Below are positions 30,829-42,870 of a DNA stretch of 47,261 nt, in pieces. The stretch lies in assembly GCA_027487435.1 (NCBI GenBank), contig JAIYDP010000017.1, positions 1-47,261 on the forward strand, read 5' to 3'. The stretch's first letter is position 1; each line of letters begins with the position of its first letter. The position numbers and the translations under genes are program-made. The notes beneath the pieces were generated by a model that was not told the origin of the DNA, did no database searches, and saw only the letters and a program-made list of their open reading frames with translations. Origin of the DNA: Verrucomicrobiaceae bacterium (GTDB lineage: Bacteria; Verrucomicrobiota; Verrucomicrobiia; Verrucomicrobiales; Akkermansiaceae).

Positions 30829-32704
30829 ATGAATTGTGTGCGACATTTGTTCAAGCAGAGGCAGTCCACGATCGACGTTACAACGCTACCGGACGCGGAG
30901 GGATTTTCATTCAAGCGGCTGTGGGCGTTTACGGGGCCTGCCTGGCTTGTCTCGATTGCTTACATAGATCCGTAAGAGAGTCGTTTTGAGTTTCTTATCC
31001 ATTAGAGGAAATTGTGAGTCGTGATGGCTATCTCAGTAACGCTGCAGTTGAATCAAATCTACAAGCTGGCTCGAAGTTTGGTTATGCTTTGATTTGGGTT
31101 CTGTTTTGGGCAACCATTGCCGGACTCATCCTTCAAACGCTCTCTTCAAAGCTAGGAATTGTTTCAGGTATGTGCTTTCAAATCCTGTCCTTATCCCAGG
31201 ACGAAATCTCGCGCAAGCGTGTGCTGACGAGTACCCCAAGCCGCTTCGAGTGGTGCTCTGGTTTTGCACTGAATTGGCTGTCATTGCAGCTGATATCCCT
31301 GAAGTGGTTGGGACAGCGATTGCAATAGGACTGCTCTCAAACAATGCTGTCCCGCTCTGGGCTGGGGTGGTCATTACAGGCGTCGACACAGTTCTCTTCC
31401 TCGCCATCCAGCACTTTGGTGTGAGGTGGCTTGAAGGTTTCATTGGCTTCCTTGTCGCCATCATGTCAGCCTGCTTCATCGTCGAAGTTTCCCTTGCCAT
31501 GCCGGACACCGTCGCATCTCTTAAAGGTCTTGCGATCCCAACAGTCCCAGAAGGGTCTATTTTTGTTGCAGTCAGCCTTGTCGGTGCAGTCGTGATGCCG
31601 CACAACTTGTATCTGCATTCAGCCTTAGTTCAGGTTGCTATTTCTTAACGTCTCTGAGAAAGAAGTCGCGAAAGATTCAGAGGGATTCAAAGCACATCAA
31701 GGAAGCGTGTTTCTACAACGTCATCGAATGCACGATGGCGCTTCTTGTTTCATTCCTCGTCAACGCTTCCGTCGTGATGGGTCCATCTCGTCGTTGCATC
31801 CACTGACTCGCCAGTCGCAGCTGCAAAGTTCGCACCAAAATACGATCCCTCCTGCGGAGACGATGGCGGCATCATCGACGGGGGCACTTGCGTTCCTCTC
31901 GGCCTCGAGTCTGCCGGACGCCTTCTAAACAATTTGCTCCCTAGGTCCCACTGCGTATTCGACCATGTGACTCTGAAGCGGAGACGTCGCGCGATTTTTT
32001 TGGGCCATCGCCTTGCTTGCATCCGGCCAGAGCTCGACAATGACTGGCACTTACGCCGGCCAGTTCGTCATGGAGGGGTTCTTGGACATGAAAATCAAAC
32101 TCTGGCTTCGGAATCTCATCACCCGCTTGGTTGCGATTGTCCCCAGTATGCCCCCCTCTGTTTGAATGATGTCGCAGGTCTGGTCGTTGTCCTCATTGCC
32201 GGGTCTGAGGGCGCTAACAGCTTGATCATTCTTTCCTCGGTATGCTCTAGACGCTCAGATCCTCATGGAAGCAGGTTATTTTGTCCATGCAGCTTCCATT
32301 TGCGCTTGTCCCGCTTTTAAAATTCACTTCCAGCGAAGTGAAGATGGGAACATTGAAAAATGGCAAGATTGTTCTAGTTTCGATCGCAAAACTGATTTAG
32401 CAAGCTTAAAATATTTACGTCTCTGCTCGGGGCCTTCATCGTCGTCGCCAATCTCTACCTTGTCTACAACACAAATTTCATTCAAGATTTGATTCATCAA
32501 CCAGTCAACGTCGGGCGCGTGTTCATCCTGATCGCAATCGGCCTTCTCGCGATATCTTACGTTGGCTCCATATTATACCTCATCCGGCGCCCCGTGACTG
32601 TCAAGTCGCTGCTCCCTCCTGACGTTTACACGACGATCATTCTGCCATCCATTAACGAGTCCCTTGACATGGGTGACAGAGCCAGATTGCTTGGGGATGT
32701 GTAA
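30829..32704 (+). CDS. NRAMP: Nramp-family divalent metal transporter
   Basis: Proton-coupled Fe/Mn transporter of the plasma or endosomal membrane. Two small introns restore the helix-1 metal motif in [20 protein letters not shown] (Asp-Pro-Gly-Asn), and another gives [19 protein letters not shown]. The large exon has [19 protein letters not shown], then the helix-6 motif [18 protein letters not shown] (Met-Pro-His), all as in Nramp. Later exons carry [37 protein letters not shown] and [13 protein letters not shown]. The gene ends [17 protein letters not shown] at 32704. Metal-binding Asp, Asn and Met are present, so Fe/Mn rather than Mg or Al transport is expected. Confidence 0.92.
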
Positions 32705-32812
32705 TGTTGTGTTATGGAATTGCAAAATTAAACGAGGTCCTCTTTCGGATGAAAACACAATTTTGACGCATTCGGAAATCTCTAATTTCTCCATTTTAAG
32801 TCTTTATCACAA

Positions 32813-35800
32813 ATGTCGAACGAGCATTGGATTCGCCAAGTGCTTCGTGGCATCTTATTGCTTGCTGTGCTTTCTCAAGGTATGCTCTGACAACACGCAA
32901 TTGTCACCTTTGTTCCATCCTTATTTTGGATCGGATTAATGAGGTAGTGCTCCCATGTGACTCACCTCGAACAATCGACGGCGTTGCAACAGTTGCTTTC
33001 GACTCAGCGGACCTTCCTGATGCACTGGAACCTATCAGTTGTGCATGGGATATGAGAGTTGGCAGTCCTTTCGGCGCCCTACGCGTAAATTACTCGATGC
33101 CAACTAGCGATCGGATTGATTTGCTGTACGGTGGCGTCCATCAGCAGTCCCTTGTTGGAGAGGGCGAGTTCTCAGCCGCTAATGCTGTCCCTGGGCAGCA
33201 CTACATTCTGCAGTGGTTTGACGTTGTTACTTTCTGATATGACTAGATACGTGCGAGGGGGGAGCGGTGGCCGCAGTTTCATTCGCGCGACGGCGGCGGG
33301 AGTGTCTGCAACTGGCAGCGCGCTCACATGCACGTCGTCGGCAGTCCTGCCGTCGTCCACTGGCTTTTATGCTTTCAACTCCACGTCGCCGTATTACTAT
33401 TTCTGCAGCTGGGTCATTCCTCCAAACAACTCGACTGTTCGGATCATCTCCCTCTCTTTCATCCTCAGCTCCAACAGCTACTTTTACGTTGATGAGGGCG
33501 TCATGCAGGGAACGCAGTTTTCGAATCTTCATTACCTCGGTCGGTCGTCAGGTCAAAGTGCCATCACTTACTACGCAATGTCAGCCACGACAGCTCTCAG
33601 AATCTCGTCGCCACCCCCCACTCCGTCGCTGACGCTGCAGGTTCTATCACGTTTACAGCTTTGTCCACGACAACGCCTGGCTCAGCCTCTCGGTCTCCCA
33701 TTCCGTCAGCGCCATCTCTCCATCGTCTTGGTGTCCTTCCTCTCTAAGCCTTTATCCTCCCCACCCCGTCTTGAACTACCCCTACACAATGGGCTCCCAC
33801 CAGCGCGAGCTGAGCTGCACGTGGTCGTTTCAGCCGATGGCAGGGCATGTCACAGTCGTCTCGTTCGATTTCAACCCGAATTTCTTTTCCGCTTACTTGT
33901 CCGTATCGGATGGCTCGTCCTCAGCGCTCCAGACCTTTTATTACGCGACATCACAAACGATTTCAGCTCGACAGGCTGCGTCTGCTGTCAATCTCCAGTT
34001 CAAGAACCTTCCTCACAGTCTCATCCTTCAGGCTCTCAATCCCCGCGTACATTCAGTCAGTCTCCCTCCTGGCAAACGTCTCCTACGTTGTCGCACCTGC
34101 CGTCCCCTATTGCCCGTCAACGCCGTTTGCCATCCCCTCGTCCATGACAGTGCTATCCCATCCTCCTTTCGGTGGCGTGTACGGCCCGTCAGAGTCATGC
34201 ACTTGGACCATCCCTGGAGAGCCTGGCCTCTACACCGTGCTCAACGTGACGTATGCAACTGAGTCCTGCTGTGACCACGTGTACGTGTACTCAGGCACAG
34301 ATGTCGTCCTGAGTGCCCTCGTCCGCACGCTCAGCGGCTCGGGCCACTCGCAAATCATTTCCTCGACCGCTGGGAGCGCCTTTACGATTCGCTTCAGCTC
34401 TGATGGCTCCGTGCAGGGCACAGGGTTTGTCATGCGCATCTCACGGCAGCAAATGCCACCACAGATGATGTGCCCCAACGGGTTGGTCGTGTCAACGTCG
34501 ATGACATTTCTTCAATATCCAACGTTTGATGGGTACACCGCCAACGACGACTGCAGGTGGGTTGTCCCCGGGTTGAGTGGGCTGTACACGGCCCTGTCCG
34601 TCGAAGCGCAGCTCTACACTTACTCCGACTGCGTCTCCATCTTCGACGGCAACTCAATCTCAGCCACTCTTCTCCGCACCTTCTGTGCGAGGGTGCTCCC
34701 ACTTCTTCGAGTCAGTTGACTCTCCAGTCCTCCGGCACAGTCCAATCCTCCGTTTCAGGTGGTCCGCTTCTCATTCGGTTGGTGATGCTGTTGTCCCTCT
34801 GACCCTCAGCTTCCACTCCCTCTACTCAGCCCCTCCATCGTACTCATTCACCGCCAACATCTCGCGCATCTCAGCTTCGGACTTCCCAAATTGCCCTTCA
34901 TCTGCGGTACCATTGATTTTTTTTCCAAGCCTAACTCCTCTAGCACATCCCAATGTCTGTTGATGTCCTGCGCCACCCCGCGGGCGCGGCGATGTATTAC
35001 GAACCCAACGAGCGTTGCGGCTGGATCATTCCCGTCGGCTCTGTTTCCAATTTCCTCTCCCTTGAGGTTACTTTCAACACCGAGTCGTGCTGCGACTTCA
35101 TCCGCATCTACTCCGGCCCCTCAGATGCGTACACGCTTATGGCGTCTCTCAGCGGCTCGGGTGTCCGCACGATCAATGGCGCCATGGGCACGGACATGTT
35201 TGTCTCCTTCACGTCTGATTATTCCGTTCAGCTCTCTGGTTTCACAATCAACATAACCCGATCCTCCATCAATCCAACTGTTTGCCCAACCCTCGCGTAC
35301 GTCCCGCTTGCAGACACCGCCATTTCATTTGCCCCCTCCACGACCCTCTACTCCGCCCTGACGTGCATGTGGGTCATCCCGTCCGTCAGCACCAACGTCA
35401 CGTCACTCTACGCCCATTACAACATGCCTGCTGGCGCGACTCTCTCGTTCTTCGACGGTGTCGGCGCTTCAGGCCTCACCCTGCGCACGGTGACTGGCTC
35501 TGGCGCGACCACTGTCGTCGACAACGTCCCCGGTGACTCCGTCACTGTTCGGTTCTTGCATTTGATGTCTCACGCTGATCCGTCAGGTTTTCCTCCCCGA
35601 CTGGCGTGCTGCCCCCTCAAGACTTCATCTCCATCCACATCCTCCGTTTCCAACCCACCAACGCCGTGTGCCCAACAAATCTCCGCATCCCTTCGACTCA
35701 AACGTTTTTCCGCCACCCGCCCAATGGGGGGACGTACGACCCCAATGAGAGCTGCTCGTGGGTCGTGTCAGGCCAGTCTGGCCTTTTCACGCGTCTCACA

Positions 35801-38800
35801 ATTGCCTACGCCACTGAGTCCTGCTGTGACTTTGTTTACGTCTACGAGGGCAGCACTCGGCTGTCTTCGTTGAGAGGGTTCGGGTCGTCGACCGTCACGG
35901 CATCAGACTCGGGGGCGGATCTGACTGTTCGCTTCACTTCCGATTACTCCGTCCAGTACTCCGGCTTCAACGTGACCGTGCAGTACGTCTCCTCCTCTGG
36001 GGCCGACCAATGCACAGCCTCGGCGCAAATCTCACCCGCAACGTCCTACTTCTCCTTCCCTTCCAACGGCCAGCCCTACGGCGCCCAGCTTTCGTGCGGT
36101 TGGGCAATCCCCGCCGTTCCGCAGTCCGTCCTTTCGATTGCGGTCTCGTTCAATCTGGAGTACCAAAACGACTACGTCACTCTCTACGAGGTGTCGCCAT
36201 CGGGCGCGCAATCTTTTGTAGCAACCCTTCGGTGGGGGGGGTACCGCACTTTCGCGGTGTCCAACGAAGCCGACAGCTTCGTCCTTTCGTACTCGCATCA
36301 CTTTGACTGACCGCTGATCCCTCAGCCTCCACACATCATCCGCCGCAACTGCCACCTCGTACGGCTTTTCAATGTCCATCACGCGCACGCCAACGTCAGG
36401 CCCCATGAGCTGCCCCTCCAATCTCGAGCTCACAACATCCATCACCGCCTTTTCGCACCCGCTTGTCCCAGGGGTCTACTCAAACAACGAGAACTGCAGC
36501 TGGATCGTCCCCGGCGTGTCCACCGTCTTCACGTCCCTCACCTTCACCTTCTCCACGGAGCAGTGCTGCGACTACATCCGCATTTACCAGCCCGCCCCCA
36601 CTGGCTGGCAGCTCCTCCGCGCCCTCTCTGGCGTCGGCTCCGCGCAGGTCATCGCTTCCGAAGCCGCTGCCCCCCTTGCCGTCGTTTTCACCTCCGATGG
36701 CTCCATCGTCTCGACGGGCTTCAACGCCTCCATCGCGCGCATTACCGACCTCCCGACAACTTGTCCCAGCGGCCAAATCCTTCCTCTCTCACAAACACAA
36801 ATCCGCTACCCGACCGAAAATGTGGGGTACCCCTCCAACCAGCGCTGCGTGTGGGTTGTGCCTGGCGTGTCGGGCCTCTACACCCTCGTCACCCTCACGG
36901 CCGTCCTCTACTCCCCCGCCGACGTCGTATACGTTTACAACGGCGGCTCAACGTCCGCCCCCCTCCTCGGCGCCTACTCCTCCGCGTCGCACCTCAACGT
37001 CACGTCCACCTACACGGGCGGGTTCCTCACGATCATGTCATCCCCCCCTACCCCCCACCAACTCTAACCGATCCGAGGTTTGCTAGCAACTCAAATGGCC
37101 CTCCCTACTACCATTTCACCGCTGACATCCTTCGCGTCGCCTCCCAAAGCGCTCCCTGCCCTCAGCTCCTCCGCCTCCCCTACGGCGTCACGTCCCTCGT
37201 GTACCCCCCCTCCGGCGGCACCTACCTCCCAAACCTTGACTGCTCGTGGGTCATCTCCGGCCATTCGGGCCTTTTCACCTCCGTCGCCATCACCTTTTCG
37301 ACAGAGCAGTGCTGCGACTTCGTCCGCATCTACGCCGGCAGCTCCTTCTCCGGCGCTCTCATTTCGTCCATGTCCGGCCGCGGCCTCCGCGTTGTCGCTG
37401 CGGCTTCGCGCGGCGCCGATTTGACCATCCGGTACGGGTTGTCTGCGGCTGTCTGACTCCCCCCTCTCTCACGCAGATTCACGACCGACCCCAGCGTGCA
37501 GCTGTACGGCTTCAGCGCCAACATCTCCTACGTCGTCTCCCCCCCCACGTGTCCGATTTATGGCACCGTCGCCACTTACACGACCTCCATCGCCCATACC
37601 GTCGCGTCGCCGTCAGAGTCCTGCTCGTGGCTCATCCCCGCCTCCCCCCCCTCCACTCTCCGCCTCGCCCTCACCATCGACGGCTCCTGCCAAACAATTT
37701 CAATTTACGAGGGCTCCGTCCAGAACGCCGCCTACCTCCGCGGCGTCTTTTCATCCGGCGACAGCATCCCCGTCGTCGCGACGGACGATTCCTCCCCCCT
37801 CCTCGTCGTGTACGCCCCCCCTTGTCGTCGCACCTGACCCCTCCTCTGCAGCTACTCCGCCTCCAACTGCCCTGTCGGCGGCGCCAGCGTCCTCATCTCC
37901 ATCCTCCGCCCCTACACCCCCCCCAACGCCCATCAGCCCGTGCCGCGCGAGCAGAAGGCCAAAATCGCCCTCGCCTCGATCGTCCCGCTCGTGACGATGG
38001 CGGCGACGAGCATCGGCGCTGGGGTTGCGGCGAAGGTTGTCAGCCTCAGCGGCGCGTCGTTGATGTTGTTCAAGGCCCATACGGCCATCGTTGCGGTCAG
38101 GAGCGGTCCTTTGTGGCTCACCCGCAGGTCGACGCGGTGCTCCTCATCGCCTCCTCTGCAACCGTCAGCGCCTACCGGCACCTCTCCGCCGCGCCGTACG
38201 AGCCCATCGGCGACGTCATTACTCCGTTATGTGACCCCCCCTCCCTCAACGAGCGCATGACGTGTGCAGACGCGATGTGGAACCCTTACGTCGTCATGGC
38301 CAAGGCCGCCTCAGCCCTCGGCATCGTCGCAGCGGTGCTTGCCCTCGCCCTCGCCGCATTGTTTTTGTTCGCCGCATTTTCAAAATCTTCCCGCGCACTG
38401 TACCTTCGCAACAGAATCGTCAGCCCCCCCCCCCCTCCCCCAAGTGTGTCTAACCCACATTCAGGTCAGCGCCCTCCTCGTCATCCCCCTCGTCCTCGCG
38501 TTCGCCGCCGGCTGTGTCGGCCTTTGGGGCCGCAGCGGCTCCATCGCAGCCGTCGCCGCGGTGGGCGGGGTTGCGCCCGCGAGTTGGTTCTTTTTCGTCT
38601 CATGCGCATTTGGCCTCGTCATCCCCCTCGTCTGCTTCGTTTTGGCTCTGGCTAACCCCTGCAGGCGCTGCTGTGCGCGTCCTCGGTGCGGCTGTTCCGG
38701 TCCTATAACAAACTCGTTGAGGCGACGGTTGTTAGGGAGACGGAGATGGTCGAACCCCCCGCTGCAGCGGCGGAGGATGGCGCAGCGATGGCGCTTCAGG

Positions 38801-38811
38801 CGGAGTTGTAA
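32813..38811 (+). CDS. Large membrane-anchored CUB-repeat protein
   Basis: Secreted ectodomain plus multi-pass tail, about 1,800 residues. The first exon MSNEHWIRQVLRGILLLAVL is a signal peptide; a 68-nt intron joins it to VLPCDSPRTIDG. Then follow about 13 CUB-like units of some 110 residues (32.95-37.91 kb). Canonical units read CxW[VI][IV]P...F[SN]TE[SQ]CCDF[VI]YVY, others lack the Cys-Cys-Asp. The tail (37.9-38.8 kb) has about six hydrophobic segments (IALASIVPLVTMAATSIGAG, ALGIVAAVLALALAALFLF) and a short acidic cytoplasmic end. Small introns throughout; one at 34.68 kb leaves a frame change I cannot fix. CUB domains mediate extracellular protein or carbohydrate contacts; the overall layout suggests an adhesion receptor, which is inference. 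Confidence 0.8.
34105..37910 (+). repeat. Five tandem pairs of alternating A-type and B-type CUB units
   Basis: Type A units (about 34.10, 34.95, 35.67, 36.41 and 37.16 kb) contain TE[SQ]CCD[FYH][VI][YR][VI]Y. Type B units between them (about 34.47, 35.28, 36.00, 36.76 and 37.55 kb) replace that with divergent segments such as TYSDCVSIFDG, EYQNDYVTLYE and SPADVVYVYNG. Each B unit carries a small intron of phase 2 just before the penultimate strand (for example CG|G, TC|C, AT|G). Among A units only the last has an intron there. This is the signature of repeated duplication of an A-B pair. Confidence 0.7.
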
Positions 38812-38873
38812 AATTTAAGTTAACTGCTTTTAAGTCGGCGCAACATATCTTAACTTAAAATAGACTACATTCA

Positions 38874-39831
38874 TCACATTGTTACATAAGACACGTCTTC
38901 CCGCGGCTTTTTTTTGTCGAGGCGCGGAGCCAAAATTAGAAACGTCAGCACGGGGAGGGCTTCGACGATGCCGTAATAAATGGGATTAAAAGTAGGCAAA
39001 AAGGAGGAGCTAATGACGCAGAAGGCGAAAAAGACGTTGAAAAGGGCGCGGATTGAAAAGCAGAGGACAAAGACGATTGACGCGACGGCGAGGATCTGAG
39101 GGGTGAGGTGGGAGGGGGGGAGGGGGACGTAGAGAGGACGCTTCTCGTACGAGGGGAGTGTGCGCTTGAGCATGAGCCACTTGCTGTAGAGGATGAGGAG
39201 TTGGTAGACGGAGACGGCGGAGGGGATGATGGAGATGGGGACCATGTAGAGCTCGTAAACGGTCATCATGGCGGCGCTGGGGCGGTTAGGGGGGGGGTGG
39301 GTCAGGGTGGGGGGGACCTTGTTACTTCTGAGGTTAACATGAGGACGATGGCAACGATGAGGAAGAGGAGCCAGGCGAGTTCGTAGAGCTTGAAGAGGCG
39401 CGTTAAAATCATTTTGCGGCGAAGCAGTTTTGGAGTAGCTGCAGTTGATCCGAGACCTCCGAAACTTCATAATTATCTCAATAACATCTGAAAATGAACC
39501 AGGATAAAATGAAGAGGTAGAAGAGAGTGTACAGGGCAGCGGTGGCGATGATGTAGACGGTCATGCCCCCGACGCTGCAGAAGAAGAATGTGTCTTGAAA
39601 GTATGAAGAGCTGAAGGAAACAGCGCGGGAAGCAACGGTGAGCAATGTCAAGAGGTACAGAGTGACCCTCCACTTCGCAAGCTGGAGCGACCAAAACCAA
39701 AAGAACTGGCTTATGCGAATAAGGCCGAAAATGAGAAGGGTGAGAAACAAGAAGAACAGCGCTCTGTATGACTCATGTGGCGCATGTCCGACGGCGCAGA
39801 CCCCGTCGAGATCGCCGCATGACATGAACAA
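38874..39831 (-). CDS. TOM1/TOM3 (THH1)-type seven-helix membrane protein
   Basis: About 270 residues with seven hydrophobic segments. The first exon has LFFLFLTLLIFGLIRI, RVTLYLLTLLTVASRA and VYIIATAALYTLFYLFI. A 29-nt intron leads to LTRLFKLYELAWLLFLIVAI, and a second intron of about 59 nt with C-runs leads to VYELYMVPISIIPSAVSVYQ and the ending NPIYYGIVEALPVLTFLILA. That ending and the helix order match the plant TOM1/TOM3/THH1 family, GPCR-like tonoplast or endomembrane proteins, with relatives across protists. The role here is unknown. The 5' exon is compositionally ordinary, the 3' exons are GC-rich. Stop is 62 bp from the stop of the convergent CUB gene. Confidence 0.65.
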
Positions 39832-39885
39832 ATCTTTTTTACAGTTAAAGATTAATTTTTATGCAATTTTTGAGATCGAATTTTT

Positions 39886-40703
39886 TTACTCGGAAGCTGG
39901 ATTCTCTGGATGAGAATTCGAAATCATTTCAGCATAAATACTACGATTAGTTTCAAGATGAGATGCTCTGACAGACTCATGCTCCTCCCGTTGAGAAGCA
40001 AAGTTAGGGTATCGGTCACGCAAACGGGGAGGAGGCGCAGCCAGGCGTGGCAGCACAACAAACTTCTCCGGCTTGACATGAGCGCGAATGCCAAGCTTGT
40101 TAAAGTAAACTTCTTTCACAGAGCCGCCAGCAGATTCAATTAATCTCTTCGCTGCAGGGGTGGCCTTGGTCACTTCTATGGCTACAGGCTTCTTCAAAGA
40201 GCCCTTTCGGATAAGAGACGTTACTGGAAGAAATACAGTTCCTAAAATCTTCACTCCTGCCTGAACATGAGTGATTGCGCCAGCATCGAACAACGCTTTC
40301 ATAGTGATCGGAGTTGAAGAATCCAAGCGCCCATGCTCCAAGAGATAGGAAATGCGCCCAAGACTGATTTCCTCAAGCTCCGCTCGGAAACTAAGGAATG
40401 AGTATGAATAACATCACAGGCACTTATTGACGAAACCTCGCTTCGGAAATCGTCGAACCAATGGAGTTTGGCCACCTTCAAATCCAGCTTTAGGTTTGTT
40501 GCCTTCTCTGCATTTTTGTCCGTTGTATCCTCGCCCAGCTGTCTTGCCCTTTCCAGACCCAATTCCACGCCCCACTCGGCATTGCTGAGGCGTCAGCATA
40601 CAATGAGGGAAAGGAACTGTACCTTAATTTTGGCTCCAGGATTGTCGCTGATCCTGTTCAACCAAGATGACAAGGACCTGATGCAAGTTCCAACCCTCAG
40701 CAT
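39886..40703 (-). CDS. MRPL15: Mitochondrial large-subunit ribosomal protein uL15m
   Basis: Bacterial-type uL15 of the mitochondrial ribosome. A 38-nt intron joins [18 protein letters not shown]...AKIK to [20 protein letters not shown], and a 34-nt intron joins [20 protein letters not shown] to [14 protein letters not shown]. Then come [21 protein letters not shown] and [23 protein letters not shown] sequence ([20 protein letters not shown]), the standard C-terminal uL15 fold. The N terminus is basic and hydrophobic, suitable for import. The tail after [11 protein letters not shown] extends about 45 residues beyond bacterial uL15, as in other mitochondrial forms. It starts 77 bp from divergent ZCCHC8. 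Confidence 0.92.
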
Positions 40704-40780
40704 GCCGTCGTCCCTATTTTCTAATGTTATTTTTTGTTATCATAAAAGACTAAGCACAAATAAATTTGAGAAAGTCCTAA
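40704..40780. promoter_or_regulatory. Divergent promoter of uL15m and ZCCHC8
   Basis: A 77-bp AT-rich gap between start codons, containing TAATGTTATTTTTTG and AATAAATTTG. No specific element assigned. Confidence 0.35.
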
Positions 40781-42834
40781 ATGGAGAACCCCGACATTGA
40801 GACACTCTTTGACGTCTTTACCCCCATCAAATCGAAAGAAACGATGGAAGAGGATGACACTGTAGCTGCTGACTCTCCTCTTTGCGGGCAATGCAAAAGA
40901 GGATTCGATGGCAGTATCATGGCGTTCGTACGTGGACTCGGCACCTCGCAGTTCTGGAGGGATTCTCGAAGACTGTTAGAAGGTCTTGAAGTAGCGACGA
41001 AGCCCAGTCTTATGTGACTTATCTAGGTTGTCAACGATGGCAATTTTGTTCATGTAGAAAGAATTTCAAAAAACGTGACGCTTGATCGCTCGTATTCGAA
41101 ATCCGTATACTTGAGCTCAATGGCATCTGACTTGCAGGCATCTGACGTGTCGGTGTCATCACAAGTCAGTTGCTGGCCGCGAATATCGTACAAGCGCTTC
41201 GACAACGACTCACTCTCACAGCGTTGATTTCACGAAGTGGAAGCGAATAGACCTTGAGGACGATGACAAGCTAGTCAAAGTATGATGCAGCTAACATTCC
41301 AGATCACAAAAGTCCAAATGCTTTAACTGTGGAGAAGAGGGCCACATCCTCGCCGAATGTCCGAAGGTCTGCCCCTCTTGCGCCCTCTCAGGCGGCAGAA
41401 GCGCGACATGACGCGCATTCGAAACGCGCGGAAGGAGTTCCAGTCCACTCAGAAGATCACACATGTCATCCGGGGCAGGTAGCCAATTCGAATGTCACCA
41501 AGGGTGAGTTTGCAGGTACTACGAAGAGTCGGAAGAAGCTGCCCAGCGACGCGCGCGCGTTGCGCAGCTCAAGGCGGGGGTGCTGTCGCAAGAGCTGCGC
41601 GATGCCCTCGGCATGGAGGAGGGAGATCCCCCTCCGTATTATCGTTCCATGGTCGTCCATGGCTACCCCCCCGGATATTATCGTGACAATAGTGGTCTCA
41701 AGCGGATGACACGTGCAGAGCCTGTGAGCCAAAACTCATCAGCGCCAAGGCGGCAGCAGAGCGGCCTTCACTTTGTGATGGAGCCCGGCGAAACAGGTCT
41801 TGGATAGGCACTATGTAGATGTCGTAATTCAAGCAGAAGCTGCTCCAGCTGCAGCGGGAGAGCCTGGTGCTACTGAGCACGCGAAGGTGGCTGTATTTGA
41901 GGGCCTCTTTGGCGATGGAAACCCAGACTACGAAAACCGAAACTGGCGACGAGTTCGGATGAGTCTGTGTTTATGTTGTGGCGGCTAATGCGATTAGTTT
42001 CTGAGATACTGTCAAAAGCAAAGGAGGTGGGCTGCTTATTGAATTTTCTCAACGCCTAAGAGTCTGATCGAAAAGAGGAAGCGAAGAGAGGCAGGAGGGG
42101 CTGACGATCGCTCCGAGCGGCCTGACGACCGCCGCGATCGAGGCCGAGAGGAAAGGAGGGACGATCGAGAGCGAGGCCGAGACCGGAGAGGCGATGAGGC
42201 GGACCGAGAGCGTTGGGGCGGGCCTCGGGAGGCGCGGGATTACCGAAAGGACTCGCCAAGGGATGACTTCTACAGAGAGGGTAGAAGAGACGATGTTGGG
42301 AGGAGGGACGAAAATCGCGACGATTTCAGACGGAGAGACGGAGGCAGGGATGAATTCCGCCGCGACAACGTGCGGAGCGATGCGTACGACTACAGGGGGC
42401 GTCGAGAGCCTGAGAGGAATGACGACTGGAGAGACCGAAGGGAGAGAGACAATTCACGCGACTCTGGTCTCTCGGAGAGGAAGGATCGCTACGAAGACGC
42501 TTACCGGCCTCGGCATGCGGAGGCGTATGACGATGACGAGAGACGGCAAGTGTACAGGCGAGAAGAAAGGGGTTACGATGGTGGAAGGAGTCACGCGGTA
42601 CCCACAAGCAATGCGATGGGAGGGTCCTCAGGCCTAGGGTATCAAGGGCCCCAACAAGTTCACACGCCCCCTCCGCGCATGAACTTTCCTGTGCTTCCAA
42701 CCGGCGCGGGCTCTCAGCTTCTGAATGCTCTCGTTGCAATGGCTGCATCGAAGTCTCAGAGCGACTCTCCTCAAGGCAAGCGAAGCTATGATGGCCATTC
42801 AGATCCGTACGCAGCAAAGCGCAACCGTTATTAA
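40781..42834 (+). CDS. ZCCHC8: ZCCHC8-like zinc-knuckle/PSP-domain protein (NEXT complex)
   Basis: ZCCHC8 is the scaffold of the nuclear exosome targeting complex with MTR4 and RBM7. Domains in order: acidic N terminus (IETLFDVFTPIKS), a CCHC knuckle CFNCGEEGHILAEC, the linker RDMTRIRNARKEFQ restored by a 35-nt intron, and the PSP domain VLSQELRDALGMEEGDPPPY followed by VHGYPPGYYRDNSGL, which closely follows human ZCCHC8. After two further introns (36 and about 34 nt) comes a long Arg/Asp/Glu-rich tail (42.06-42.6 kb) with RDRGREERRDDRERGRD-type repeats, ending SDPYAAKRNRY. The RD/RE tail suggests a splicing-related nuclear protein. The PSP domain is also in SF3B2, but the knuckle-PSP order fits ZCCHC8. 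Confidence 0.82.
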
Positions 42835-42870
42835 ACGCTGCGCTTGCGTCAAATAATGAACTCAAATTTT

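Noticed and set aside
36563..37456. Long alternative plus-strand frames through the CUB region
   Set aside because: They are His/Arg/Pro-rich out-of-frame shadows; only the CUB frame shows repeating Cys and Trp motifs.
17350..38835. Shared 11-mer TTAACTGCTTT near 17.36 kb and 38.82 kb as a promoter element
   Set aside because: One copy is upstream of ALG7, the other is in the 3' region of the CUB gene; two copies in unlike contexts are not evidence.
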